Below are positions 13,179 through 26,100 of a DNA stretch of 64,000 nt, piece after piece. The DNA is taken from NCBI GenBank assembly GCA_935421135.1, contig OW285193.1, positions 8,984,496 to 9,048,495 of the forward strand. Direction: 5' to 3'. Both the position numbers and the translations under genes were made by a program. The notes below the pieces were generated by a model that worked only from the letters and a program-made list of their open reading frames with translations, was not told the DNA's origin and ran no database searches. This stretch comes from Bugulina stolonifera. Its lineage: Eukaryota; Bryozoa; Gymnolaemata; Cheilostomatida; Bugulidae. Each line of letters opens with the position of its first letter. The first letter of the stretch is position 1.

Positions 13179-13218
13179 TAACAGTACAACTACAAGTTAG
13201 AAGCGTGGGCATTATCAT

Positions 13219-13264
13219 AATTAGAAGTTGTCCTCTCTCTCTTGAGAGGGAACAACTTCTAATT
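13219..13264. repeat. near-perfect palindrome (hairpin)
   Basis: Arms AATTAGAAGTTGT-CCTCTC and GAGAGGGAACAACTTCTAATT pair almost completely around a short loop. The AGAAGTTGTC core also occurs inside several MITE-like elements of this window. Confidence 0.6.
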
Positions 13265-14946
13265 GTGACGGTATTTCAAGGCCATTTCTCACTTCTGATT
13301 GTTGATTACGAAAAGGGAAAAAATAAGCTACAACAACATCTCCAGCCAATAGTAGGTATCAAACCATGTTGTATGTGAGCTGAATGAATTTTAGCCGTAT
13401 TTTTTCAGATGAAAGGATACTATTGGGAAGTAGTACAATGTATGCATGTTTCCTATAACCAATAATCACGCATATGGAAAGAAGAAATTAGTTAAAATTC
13501 AAATTATAATAATCAAATAAGGATAGCATACTTGTTCACATTTGTCATTGCAATAAAATGAAGGCCAGTCTCTTACATTAAGGTTATGGAGTGAGAAACT
13601 AGGAGTGTACCCGATAGGTAAAAGTGGACACTGCAGATGAAAGTTATTTTGTAACACTACAGTCTACATGTATTACATGTATAATGCAGAGAGGAAAGAA
13701 TTGAAAACTCCAAAAACTAATGAAAATCAGAAAAGAGAAGACAACTTTGTATTGTGTTTGTTGCACTTGACTGATCCAAATAATAATAACATCACAGCGA
13801 TCACAATAGTATTAATAACATTAGTTGTCTACAAGATTAGTTTGTATTATGTAACATGACTGTGTTTGCACTAGGTATAAGAGACAGTTGCTGCAATTAG
13901 TCACTTAACTTATTCACTTGAGAAGTAAGCATATTGTCTACATCCCAGCGTCAAGATCTTCTGCTTCCAAAGTAAGTACAGTGGTACACGCACTTACATG
14001 TAAGTGAAATGGTAAGTTATAAAGTAAATATGGTAATTGAAACCTTTATAATTAATAGTTCTGTAAAACTGCTATATTTTTGTGGTACCTTTGAGACCTA
14101 CATGTAACACAAGTTTATTACGCGTACATTGCATAATATACATGTATGTAGATACATATATACATGTGTGTTGCATGTACATGGTACATGGATATTAAAT
14201 ATATAATATATAAAGACATGTACAGCATTATATACATGCATTTAACAGTGTATATAAATATATATTACATATGCATGTACATTTTGCAACAAACTGGTTG
14301 GGGTGTTATTTAGTGGAGGTCGCTGGCTTTCTCGAGTTCTAATCGCTGTAAAAAAGAAACAATAAATTTATTCTAACCAATCACAACATGGTAAAATTCA
14401 TCATGTGCACATAAGGTATAATGGTACTTTTGTCGAAAGACTTCGGTTGGTGCAGAATGCTACCTTTTGAACTAGGCTGCTTTACTGTGTTACCAAAATG
14501 AGATAATTCTCCTAACCAAGATTGCTATGCCATAACCAATAGTAGACAATCCATAAGCCTACATGTGCATTATATGCATGCACAACTGTCTAAAATGAAT
14601 GTAAAAATGTGTATAGTAAAGATACTTGTACAAATTGAAAAATCAGTGGTCAAACATCCAGTTTCTAACTGCCATTTGGGATTTCTGCTAGAGAACATTC
14701 ATCTTGAGATTCAACTAGAGTAGAATGTCTTGATGAATGGGTATTTTGTTTTGGGAAAAGCTTGCAACAGTAGACAATGCCTTCTACTGTTACACTTCAT
14801 CAGTTCAGTTTACACAGTCATAATGTCAACTTGGCAATATCCTCTATCCGATGATGTGGATAGTATATACATGTACATGTATAATAATAATTTTAGCTTA
14901 GCTTGAATGACACCATTGTTTATGTTTTGCCAGCGGAAGTTGCACA
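13265..14946. other. upstream flank of the small membrane-protein gene
   Basis: AT-rich sequence with many TACATGTA palindromes (13660-14290 especially). No supported exon was seen. It presumably contains the promoter of the plus-strand gene, but no TATA or initiator could be fixed. Confidence 0.35.
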
Positions 14947-17738
14947 ATGTGGGGACCAGCTTTGGCTCTGTTTTTGATGATAGGAGTTGAAGTTGGAGCA
15001 CAGTTTCGTTGGAGACAGCCGGGAAAACCAGACCAACTTCACCCTCAAACTCAGACGGGTCTGAACCGCAAGGTAGTGTCTTGTTTTGTTTCACTTGATT
15101 ATCAACATCATTTATTATTCTAAAGTGTCTATGGGCTACTATCTCAACTTTTAGAACAGAGCTGTAGCTTGTGAGCTTGATGCAGAATAAAAAAATGTAA
15201 ACTCTAAAGCTATCACAGTTTCTACTGTATTTCATAAGCTTCATTTATGGACCCATCTTAGTGCCTCACCCGAGATATTAAAAACCAATTTTGCTACGCC
15301 ATCTTTTAAACTGGTATGTACTACAATGTACATGTATATAGCCATTGCATACGCACAAATACCCACTCTTCTCACAGCTTTAGCTGTAAGATGATGAAAA
15401 TCAGATCCCTTCATATTGGTTGCTAATATTAAAAACTCAGACTCATCAATTCGATTGTGGACTATACTTCTGTACAAGTACCATTTTATTTCTAGATGCT
15501 GAAAACTACAAATCATACGAGAGGAGGGGACGTCATAGACATTCTGGTAAGATATCTGTACCACTGTTACTCAGAATTATACTTGGTAGAATAGTCTTAG
15601 CTATTATCTTTATGACTAACGGTTGGGTGTTGCACTAATATAAATGGTGAAGGCAAGTGCTACTTAAGTTTTGATTATCTGTCAAATTTTTTTGCTGTTG
15701 TTGATCGTCGGGTATTTACTGATTCATAATAAGAAAACTCAGCGGTTTATCTGTACGTGAGAAAACTTCCATCCCAAACCCTGAAATAGAATAAAGATAT
15801 AAATATCACTGTCATGTAATGTAACTACAGAATAACCTGTTCACTACTTCTGACACACCGGATGATGCAGGCTGTAATAAATCTAAGGGACCCAACTGGT
15901 GGACATCAACAGAATCTAGCAATACCGATCAGCTCTTCGGTATGTGTTAATATTACCATCACATGATGTGGATGTACGGCTACCCAAAATATACTCAGAA
16001 AGCGATACATAGTTGAGCAAACCTTTGTCTTTCAATGTTTTTGTGGCAATAAGTAATTTTATATCAGCCATTCTTGCATGTGTAATGTACATGCAATTAT
16101 ATATTATTGTGTTGCATGCATGGATATAATGCAAAATAACATGTTCCACTACAACCCATAGATATAAAAGAGTTTCCTATTCCGATTTCCAGCTAGGGTG
16201 TTGTGTAAGAAGTTGTCTCCCAAAATGGCGGATGAGCAGATTAGACCAGTAGTAATAGCTATAAGGTGTCTTTGTGACGCAAACTTCAGACCCAGGCCGA
16301 TTTGCGAAAACATTTTCCAGCACACAACCGTCAAAGGGTCGCGAACACACCGGCCTGGGCCAAAAGCAAAATCCTCATTTTCGTGCGAAGAAACCAGGTG
16401 TGCCGATGAGCTAGAGATGGTTTCGTCTCGGCCAAGCAAAATCTCAGGCCAATAGCTCTTCTGACCTGGGTCGGGCGGCCATTTTATGATTTATATTTGC
16501 GACCCAGGTCCGTCCAAGAGGTCGCGAAGACACCTATAAACACTGTAATAATAATAAAGTATAGTGCATTCTAGATAATAACGCAAAAATCAAAACTGAA
16601 ATTTATATTTATGTACATGTACATGACAGATTAAAAGCAATATGGAACAAACTAAAATGCTATAGAGTGTGTAATTTACTGATTACCTCACGTCATGTTA
16701 TTTTTCAGGGAAGGGAATCTTCTTGTACACTCCGCTGTGGATACTGATCCTACTTCCTGTTCTGTCTGTGTTTATCATTGTCATGTGCGTTCTGGCCATG
16801 GTAATACGCATGAGACGACAGAGGAAACAGTGCAGAAAATCATACAGTAAGTGTAGCTTCAGAACCTACGTGTTTGCTCTTAGTTTAACAAATGTTATGT
16901 CGACATGTAAATATATGTAGATAGCGACAATTTAATAACCTAGTGATTAAAATTAAATATTATCATCATCATTATCTTTCAACTTATTTCCTATTCTGGG
17001 TTGCCACAGCGGATCTTACTCCTTTTACGCATTGTACAGCAGAGATATACTCACAGTAACAGCGGTTGTGGACTTCATTGATTGTGCTATTCATACAACC
17101 ATACATGTACATGTAAACTTTATGAAACAATATTTTACAGGTGTTGCAAACATGAGCTACAACATGCCCACTACATTAACTGAGCCTAAAAAAGCTGGTG
17201 AGTTTTCTGCAGACAAAACAATAACCAGAAAAATTACCAAATTAAATTAACTGATTTGCGAACGAATGATTTATAAGAATTATATAGACTTTCGTTCTTT
17301 TATAGATATCGAAGCCAATTTCTACGAACAGTCTCTTGCCAAGGATAAAAGTCGACATATTGGAATGTTTCCCGAGTCATGTAAGTCACTGTTTGGGTTG
17401 AATAGAAATTCTTCTAGACTTGAGCCTGGGTTGCCAAATATTGTCCATTTTGAATGACGTCTTTCAACTGGTGCAATAATTATCCATATACTGAGGTTTC
17501 ATGCAAAAACATGATATTTACTGCTACAGAATCTGTTATCAACATGCATGTCATGATGTTGTGTAGATGGTAGAATAGATCTGCACATGTATAACATAGA
17601 AGAGCCATTGACATTGTAATATTATACAAGCAGTCGGTCACATTGATACATTGACAGTGTTGATTAATAGTAGGAGTTTAGTGAGTGAATGACCTGTCCT
17701 ACATCATGCTTTATATACTGTATTCATTTGCAGTCTGA
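14947..17738 (+). CDS. small type I membrane protein, family unknown
   Basis: Seven exons join in phase: 14947-15072, 15496-15546, 15831-15939, 16709-16846, 17141-17197, 17306-17380 and 17734-17738 (stop). The predicted protein has about 187 residues. It starts with a signal peptide (MWGPALALFLMIGVEVGA), followed by a polar ectodomain of about 80 residues (QFRWRQPGKPDQ..., one Cys in CNKSKGPNWW). A single transmembrane helix follows (LWILILLPVLSVFIIVMCVLA) with a basic stop-transfer RMRRQRKQCRK, and a cytoplasmic tail of about 60 residues ends near GMFPESF. If the last intron is retained, the tail instead runs to a stop at 17455-17457. An AATAAA overlaps the stop (17738-17743), implying a very short 3'UTR. 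No family was recognised. Signal peptide, TM and phase agreement support a real gene; exon 2 is the least certain. Confidence 0.65.
16264..16535. mobile_element. AGGTGTC MITE, copy 1, in an intron
   Basis: A 272-bp element with ends AGGTGTCTTTGTGACGC and the near-inverse GGTCGCGAAGACACCT, flanked by the 3-bp duplication ATA (16261-16263, 16536-16538). About 85-90% similar by eye to the copy at 28260-28530. It sits in intron 3 of the small membrane-protein gene. It is relatively GC-rich and internally self-complementary (GGCCGATTT / GGCCTGGG blocks). No coding capacity. Confidence 0.8.
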
Positions 17739-17743
17739 ATAAA
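17738..17743 (+). terminator. polyadenylation signal AATAAA
   Basis: Canonical AATAAA that shares its first base with the last base of the predicted stop codon (TGAATAAA) of the small membrane-protein gene. Cleavage about 15-25 nt downstream is expected. Confidence 0.5.
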
Positions 17744-18838
17744 GAACCAAGGAACAAGATATGACAGGAAACGCCAAAGGAGACCTGATAAGAAGTGGCT
17801 GTTTCAATATAATATCTTATGATTTGAAAACGTTACTCTTAATTTAGTTATGGTATTCAGTACCACAACATGGGCAAAGACAGTTTCCAAGTCCAACATT
17901 GTTTTTGATTATTAGATGGTACAGGTACAGCCATAGTCCTGTAGAGTGCAGCCTACGTAATTTGAATTTTCCGAAATATATAAGTTATCAATATTATTTT
18001 ACAATTACATGTAGTATCAAAAAGTATTATTTTGCGGAATTTTTATGTTTAGTTATTGGAAAATAGAACACCAAGTTATACCCTATACTTTACACACTTG
18101 TACAATGTAGAATATTAACAGAACATGCATGTGACTTCCACCACTCCTATTGGTTGAAATTCTAAACAAAATAGTCTCTCAAGTAGCAGCTGGTGTTAAA
18201 ATGTGTTTCTGATTAATAAGAAACTGCCTCCATTGGCATAGCTACTTCATCATTGTACGATTCTCAAAAATTCCACAATCCTTAGATTTAATTTAGTAAA
18301 ACACAAATAACAAAAGTTAATACTATGAATTTATTGCTACACCATTTTATTATACTTCAGAGGCAAAATTTAAATATAATTAACTCATCATACTAAATAT
18401 AAGTTATAATACAATGAAAATTCAGTTTATTTGGAATTCCATGACTTGGAATATTTCATTAGTTAAAATAAACTCTTCCCCTCTTGTACCAAAAACTAAA
18501 CTCTCCTAATGACCTACATTATTTTTGAGCCAGAATTTCCACATATAATGCTATGTAACATGAAAGATATAGCATAATTGAAAATAATATAAATGCAATT
18601 TTCAAAATCCAATCAGGAATAAGAAATTCCAGTGAAATATAGAAAATATGATACGGAGTAGAATTAGCATAAAATACTAGGTACAAGTTATCTTGGGAAG
18701 ATAAATTACAAAAATATGGTTGGCAATTAATTTCAGCAGTTATGTTTAAACGTTGCGTCCAACAAGACGTTAGACTAGACCAATGTAATATCAGATTACC
18801 CTAAACTAGGGGGAGTTATTGCTGCATTCCGTACGAAC
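17744..18838. other. shared 3' flank of two convergent genes
   Basis: Between the plus-strand membrane-protein gene and the minus-strand VPS13D stop. On the minus strand AATAAA-type signals (plus-strand TTTATT) occur near 18325 and 18426, so the VPS13D 3'UTR is probably about 400-500 nt. No other gene was seen. Confidence 0.45.
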
Positions 18839-20122
18839 CTACAGCTCTGTTACCGTGTGAAGTCTCTCGTCGTACAGTCCTCTTGCATGATCGACCAAGA
18901 CTACGACCTGCTCAGCAATCTCAGCAGAGCCACAGTTGAACTGAGGGTTACGAATCTTGTAGTGACTTCCCCCTGCTTCACTCAACTCTCTTCCTTTGAC
19001 TACTAGGTAGTGCTGTATCGTATTATCAGCTCTCACTATAGAAAATACATATGGAGGTGAATAAGTACAATTCAAAGCTATTCACAACATCCAGGAAAAT
19101 GAGAATGGTCTAGACAGGAACCAGGAATCCTTAGAGGTGCAGATGTTACAAAGAATGAATTAGTTCTACAATGTGACACCACGTAGAACTGAACTACTGC
19201 GACAAGCTAACACTGCAGGTTAGTGGACCTTGAATCTGCTAACTACATGACATACTAATGCATCGCTCATACTAAAACAAAATCCCCAGCTAAACTGAAT
19301 CTATGTCTCATCAAAAAGCAGTCCACATTGCGAAATAGTGAGTTGTGACCAGGGTATGGATGTAGGGCTACATTGTGGAGTATGGATGTAAGGCTACATT
19401 GTGGAGTATGGATGTAAGGCTACATTGTGGGGTATGGATGTAGGGCTACATTGTGGGGTATGAATGTAAGGCTATATTGTGGGGTATGGATGTAGGGCTA
19501 CATTGTGGGGTATGGATGTAGGGCTACATTGTGCTATGTGATACAACGGATGCATGTTACATGTTTTCATTTACACTAAGTGTTTCTTTTACAGGAAATA
19601 GCAAGAAATACTTGGTTAGTTAACTAGAATTGCTGCAGTCTAACTCGACTCTATTACAGCTAATAACGGCTAACCAACCTTTCCTTTGATAGGTGCATGA
19701 GAGCAAAGCGGACAATGGGGTGGTTAGTATGGGCTCCTCCTGGGGCCTCTCAATGTACAGGATGTATATGGCATGATCTGAGGCTAACAGGCTGTACGAT
19801 TCCTCCTGATTTGAAAGTCTAATATGATCCAAATATCTGCAAGTAGAGATAAATTCTAATGACAACTTGATATCGGCAATAAGGAAGAATATATTCAGGA
19901 TATTTCTGCTTAAACAATGTAATGGATGTATTATGTAATGTATTTCTTCATGTGATCACAGTTCAACTCACCTTTCTTGTGTGCGACTCTCTCCGTTGAG
20001 AAACCAGAGAACCTGCTGACCTTGGGCTGACCGGCTACTGTAAACAGGTAAGAGACCGTGTCTACTGTAACAACATCTCGACTTGCGTCGCCTAGTCATA
20101 GCACGCACCCCACCTCCTCCAC
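18839..20122 (-). CDS. VPS13D: VPS13D exons 68-70: PH-like C-terminus
   Basis: Exons: 19972-20122, 19679-19836, 18839-19035 (with stop). They encode [20 protein letters not shown] (human RVRKPRCCTGPQGLLPRYS), then a PH-like fold ([33 protein letters not shown]) and the terminal helix [20 protein letters not shown]. In the family this end contacts membranes. The stop is TAG at 18841-18839. Confidence 0.94.
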
Positions 20123-23100
20123 CTGAAAAAGTGTACGCACTATATTAACTTTCATACACATTTCCACATAAATATAGATCCCTTTATCAACTACATGAGA
20201 GTGTCAATTTAACTTGTAGGTACAGTATTGGAGAAATTTAATAGCCTTAAATCTTGTTCGGTATTAGGGCAAGGAAGTTGGGGCTAATCAAAATTGAATA
20301 GAGAAGACAACTATCTACTCCTACTCCCGTTTTAGTTTTGGTGAAGAATGAAAGCTATTTCAAATTTCTCTATTTACACATCCAGCTCACTTGTACAGTT
20401 TTGTATGTAAACTAGATATTACTAGATTTCATAAAGATTGATGTAATATTATGACTGTGTTATACAACAACCAAACACATATATCGACAAGTTCCCCATT
20501 ACTTATACACAGCATACATGAGGAGGCGCCAACACCCCACCCTAGGTACTAGAACAGAGGCCATTAGTATCTCACTCAATGACTTCTAGCCATAATCTGG
20601 TCAATAGCTGATAATCCGACAGTGTATTAGTATAATAATTAGATAACAATCATGTTAGAATGTCATGCAGTAGAATCTACAGTGAAACACATCTGTGAAA
20701 TATTCACAACAAAACGTTACAGATTATTATGATACTGTGTGTACAGTGCATATACTTTATCCAGGCGCGACATTGTACACCATAAAAAATGGCATTAATT
20801 TTGTATCAAGACACCATGTCTTCTACAGATCACACTTACTATATTTGTCACAGTATTACATCATCTACTACAGATTACACTTACCTGACGTGTCACGGAT
20901 TGCTGTAGCTGCACCAGATGCAAAGTCTAGTACTCCTACAACAGGTTTAGTGACAGTGCCCACAACTCCCTTACCAAACCCTGTGATAAGTCCCTAAAAC
21001 AGTGAGTGGAAAATGTTTGTCAATATGCACAGAGAGGGGACAACTCCTGTAGACATATACAGTGAGCAGACAATTTTTGTTAAATGTAGAGAGTAGACAA
21101 TTCCTGTCGATATGCACACCACATGTCCCAGCTGTAGGCATTGTGTACTAGTACTAATAACTAGGCTGTGTAAGTCAGGACTGTAGCACTAATACTACTC
21201 ATGACATTTGATGCTGTGCTTAGAAAATGATACCCGGACCAGTTCATGGGTTCACTTTGTAATTAACACAAAAACTTTATGAGTTATACATGCACAGAGC
21301 CACCATCCACTAGTTTTCCATGCTAGGTGATTACAGGGTCAACAGGCGGCTAAGCATCTACATGTACATTAAACAATAGTATGGTAAGCTAGTGCCAGTT
21401 ATCCATTTAGTGCGGGCCTATTGTATGTTATACATGTTACAGTTGCTATGCAGCGTTTAATAATGGATACCTCAAGTCCTTCCTGGGATGCCCCGTCTAT
21501 AGTCTGCTGTGCTATACTAGTTATACCTCCAATAAGACCGTGAGCCAGACTCCGGAATCCTGCATAACATTATTATATACACATTAGTATATACAATTAT
21601 ACAATGCATGGATATGATCTCATTAATATACAACGTAACTTTAGGACACTAATGATATACTAGACAACATTTTAGTTTTAGGGCATTGGCTATTAAACTA
21701 GTCCATTCGCTCGGTAAGTGGGCACTGCTCTGTACTAGATTGTGTTCATATCTCTGTGACGGTGTATCTGGATAAGGGCACCACCATCTATGGTCTTTCC
21801 TGACTTCATTTTCATTCAAAGGTCAGCATAGATAAGACTCCCTTCTTGTATCATGTTTATCCACAGAACTAGAATCTTGTGTATGACTCTGACTCACCGA
21901 GCAGTACATTGGAATGACTCATGGGTATGACTCACCGAGCAGGACATTAGAATATGACTCATGACCTATGACTCACCGAGCAGTACATTAGAATATGACT
22001 CATGACTCTGACTCACCGAGAAGTACATTAGAATATGACCCATGACTCACCGAGAAGTACATTAGAATATGACTCATGACTCTGACTCACCGAGCAGTAC
22101 ATTAGAACCAGCATACTGTCGTCTGATCTGATCTCTGTGTTCCTCGTGACTGTCATCCATTGCAATCCTACCAATACCTTGAGACAGAGTACCTGCCACC
22201 TGAATAACACAAGTCATCAGTGTGTGTAATACATCCACACAAAATACATGCACGGCAGTGTAGTAGGTTCACAAGCTATTGCGCATGAGTGGACTTTTAA
22301 TCAGTGAATCAGAATATATGACTAGGGTAACGATCAACAGTTTGCTCTACCTTGGCAAGAGAGTTGCTGGCACCATGTGTTACATTCTTGAGCAGCATGC
22401 CAACATTTCCTTCTGTAACCAGTCCAGAGATTCCGGTGGTTACATCATTCACCAGTCCCAGCGGGTTGCCGAGAACATCCACAGAACCAAATATTTTGGC
22501 GGCCTGACCTTGCAACTCCTGCTTGAAATGAGTGCCTGTAACAGGGCCAGAACAAGCTTATTGAAAATATAAATTTAAAATGTATTAAAAATATAATCCG
22601 CTTGTATGAAAATGGTGTATACAATATTATAATATGTAGGCCTACTCAATGGTTGATGTAGATGGTGCACTAATGAGGACAAATTTGGAGACAGGCATGA
22701 GTTGGACTCTACACAGTGATTGGCCAATAACATGAGGAATGAGCTACTAACCAATGGCTGCCAATAGGAAACTCAGACTCTCAAACGGGTGAAGCTGTCG
22801 GAAAGGTTCAAAGTCAATAATGGCATTTTCAAAGGTGATCATTGATGACATAGCCATTGCTCTCTTCACTTCCTTTAGGTGGCGGGGTAGTTTGGCCGTG
22901 TGTACACTCAAGGTCATCTGTCCACACACAACGCTAAGAAGTGCGAAGTAATACTTCCTGACATTCACATTGAAATCCTGATCTTTAGGAAGTTGTACAG
23001 TGCTGACTTCCAGTTCCTGTTCACGTTTGTGATTCATCATAAACATCTCTACGACTTTCATGAGAAGCATTTCTTCGACGTCTAATGAGAAAGGTGCGAT

Positions 23101-26100
23101 CTGTACAGAGAGAAGCTTAAATACATGCATAGAACTGTTACTGCCAAGCACATGTTGACATTCTACATCGATAGCCGGAACTCTCTTCTTGGTGGAAGGG
23201 TGTCTCTGTTTACTGCCGTGTGAATGTACGATGATAGGACAAGTATTGCCAGGCAACTGGTTATCCAATTGAATATGTCGTACACCGGCATGAATGTTCT
23301 GGATCGTGTGGCTTCGGTTGAGGGTCAGGTGAGGGTTCACTAGACTCAAATAGAGAAGCTCCTCTCTCACGTGGTTCACAAGAGATACGCCCAGTGCAGG
23401 TAAAGACATGTTTACAGATATGTGTCTGTTAGTTGCAGGTGCAGCAGAACTTCCACTCAAGCTAGATTCTGAGCTGGAATTAAGTTTGATGTCTTTGACT
23501 CTCTCTAGATCGTGAATATCAACTATTCTAAGAATCCTAGTTGGGCCTTCTGTGTAAACGCCTACTGAAAGGACTCCACTTCCTGGTAGCATCTTTGACA
23601 TAGACAGTCTTTTCTCCACCCCTATTTTGTGGTTAGTACTGCATGGACCCAGGGCTACCCTTGCCCCAGCCATCATACCACCAAATGCTGGTGCCGACTG
23701 AACACACTGGCCTTGGATTCCACATGTTAATCTGCCATCTTCTTGGAACTTCCATATCTGAGTTGTCTGTCTACGACTGTCAACCTTACGTAAAGATAAA
23801 CATGAACAGCCCTGGGCTATGACAGCCAACTCTGCGATGTCGAGACAATATTTATCTGATTGACTCTTGTGCACTTGTTTACTAGCAAGACTTCCTTCGT
23901 GTATGAGTCTTCCTTCGACGTTATGACTCCACAGTTGTGAACGTCGCCCTGGCTCTCGATAAGCAAATACGATACCATTTCCACCGACCACGTCGAGCAC
24001 AAGAGAGTTGGGAGAATCGGTGAGTGTGATGTAGAAATAGTTCTCATACTCGAGGTTCTCAGTTTGACCAATCACGTTCATGTCGTAGACATTCTCAGAA
24101 GAGCCCATATCGCAGTGTATGGAGCAGGTGATGGTGGAAGGTAGGGTTGACTCATCCCAAGCATACGCCACTAAAATGTGCAACATGTGCATCTATACAC
24201 ATTTAATACAGTGATACAAAAGCATAAACCATAATATTACGCAATGCCAACTAATCAACCACAAATAAGTTGTAATTGGTAACACTTGGTCATATGACCA
24301 ACTAGCACGCCTATTGTGTGAAGCTCGCTATTCTGTTTAAATTTAAGATTCACTTATTCTAATTAATAAAAATAATAGTAGCGCCTTTTAATCTTTGAAC
24401 CGTGTGAGCATTTGAAGAGAAAAGATTTCTTTTTGGAGGTCCGACTCGTACATGAGCACATGATTAACCACACCGAGATGTACATGTACCAACATTGGTT
24501 GGTACATAATTATAACTATCTTACCGCTGGATCGAGGTTTAACCAGGGTTTTGAAAGCTTCATCACCGATGTTTGTCTGCCAATACTTTAGATTTAGAGT
24601 TGTATAGTTTTCTATTCTCATTGGGGGTGGAATATCAGAAGCATCAGCAATGATAGTAGTGAATGTGGAGCCTTGGAGCACAGTCTCTACTTTCATAAGT
24701 GTACAGTATCCGTTCTCAGAGTTTCTAAAGATGCAATTCAGAACTCGGATACTTGATAATATAGTATGTACTCGTATAGTATCTATGGTTTATGCATAGA
24801 ACCGTTTGTTTGTTATACACACTAGCTAATCAGGTTAATGATTTAAGTTTTATAACATCTAATTAAAATATTACCAAAAGTTTTTTGAATATATAAAGAG
24901 TAGAAACTAGGTTCAAATAGTATTTCCTCGAGATTTCTCATGTAAGTCGTGTCAACAGGTTGATCAGGGCTATTAGTATTATACTAGAGTAGTACCAGCA
25001 TACTACTATCAATACCTGATGTTGATGACTATAGAGTTTAGCTGGTCTATTCGAAAGCCACCTGACCAGAGAGATGAGCGAATGTCTAATATCTTTATAC
25101 ACAGCAGCTGGTCAAGGTCATGTCTCGGCCAATGATAGGCCTGACTCGCTCCAGGTAGAGACGCCTGATATTTATTACTCTGATCCTGTTATACAAAAAG
25201 TGTGTATTTCATATTTACTGGAGCAAATGCAAACCCAAAGACAATATGCACGAGACTTATTACCAGCCATCGAATACATGGTAGGTGTGTAGAGTTATCT
25301 CCCATGGTGATATATATGAATGTAACCAAACCTACTGTTTGTGTGAAATGTTTCTGTGTGAAGGCTATTCTGTGAGATGACTTGTTGATGATCTTGTTAT
25401 AAGGTACAAGAGTTATCATGTTGGTCTCTTCGTATCGCCCCACGCCTTTCTTCACTTCCACACCAATGTTATAGACCCTGCAGGGGAGATAGCTATTCTG
25501 TTAATCGCAACAAACCTTTCCTCAATCCCAAAGAATTTAGCAAAGTGGACATTGAATGAGTGTCCACGCCATTGAACTGTCTCCACCTTAACCAAAGTGC
25601 CATGTGTTTTGTGTAGCCTAGGTACCTACCACTCAGGACGTCCATCACTGGGCGCTACTCTAAGCCGCCTCACATGGTTACCATTGTCTAGACTGAATCT
25701 GTGGCACCAAGAAGGCTTGCTTGCTGGATGTACAGCTGTCCCCAGCCTCATAACACATCTGTTTAATAACCGAATAATATAAATATAACAACAGGTACAC
25801 ATGTAGCAATATTCATTTACAGTATTGCCATTGAGATTGAATACAGTCACACAATTATGCACCCTTTATTTATTTACTATGTGTGTAGGAATCACTGCTT
25901 CATTGGTACTAGTCTATATAACCATGTGCATGCATTTCCTTATCTACTTACTAGCAGACTGTTATTTATGTACATGTGTACATATACGATGACTTATGAC
26001 ATACATGGATAACACGATGACTTATGACATACATGGATAACACGATACTTACAGTGTACATGTATAACACGACACTTACAGTGTACATGCATAACACGAT

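Noticed and set aside
13052..13378. Plus-strand 108-aa frame
   Set aside because: Starts inside a MITE and crosses a palindrome; no homology or splice support.
16149..16455. 85- and 96-aa frames
   Set aside because: Lie within the AGGTGTC MITE.
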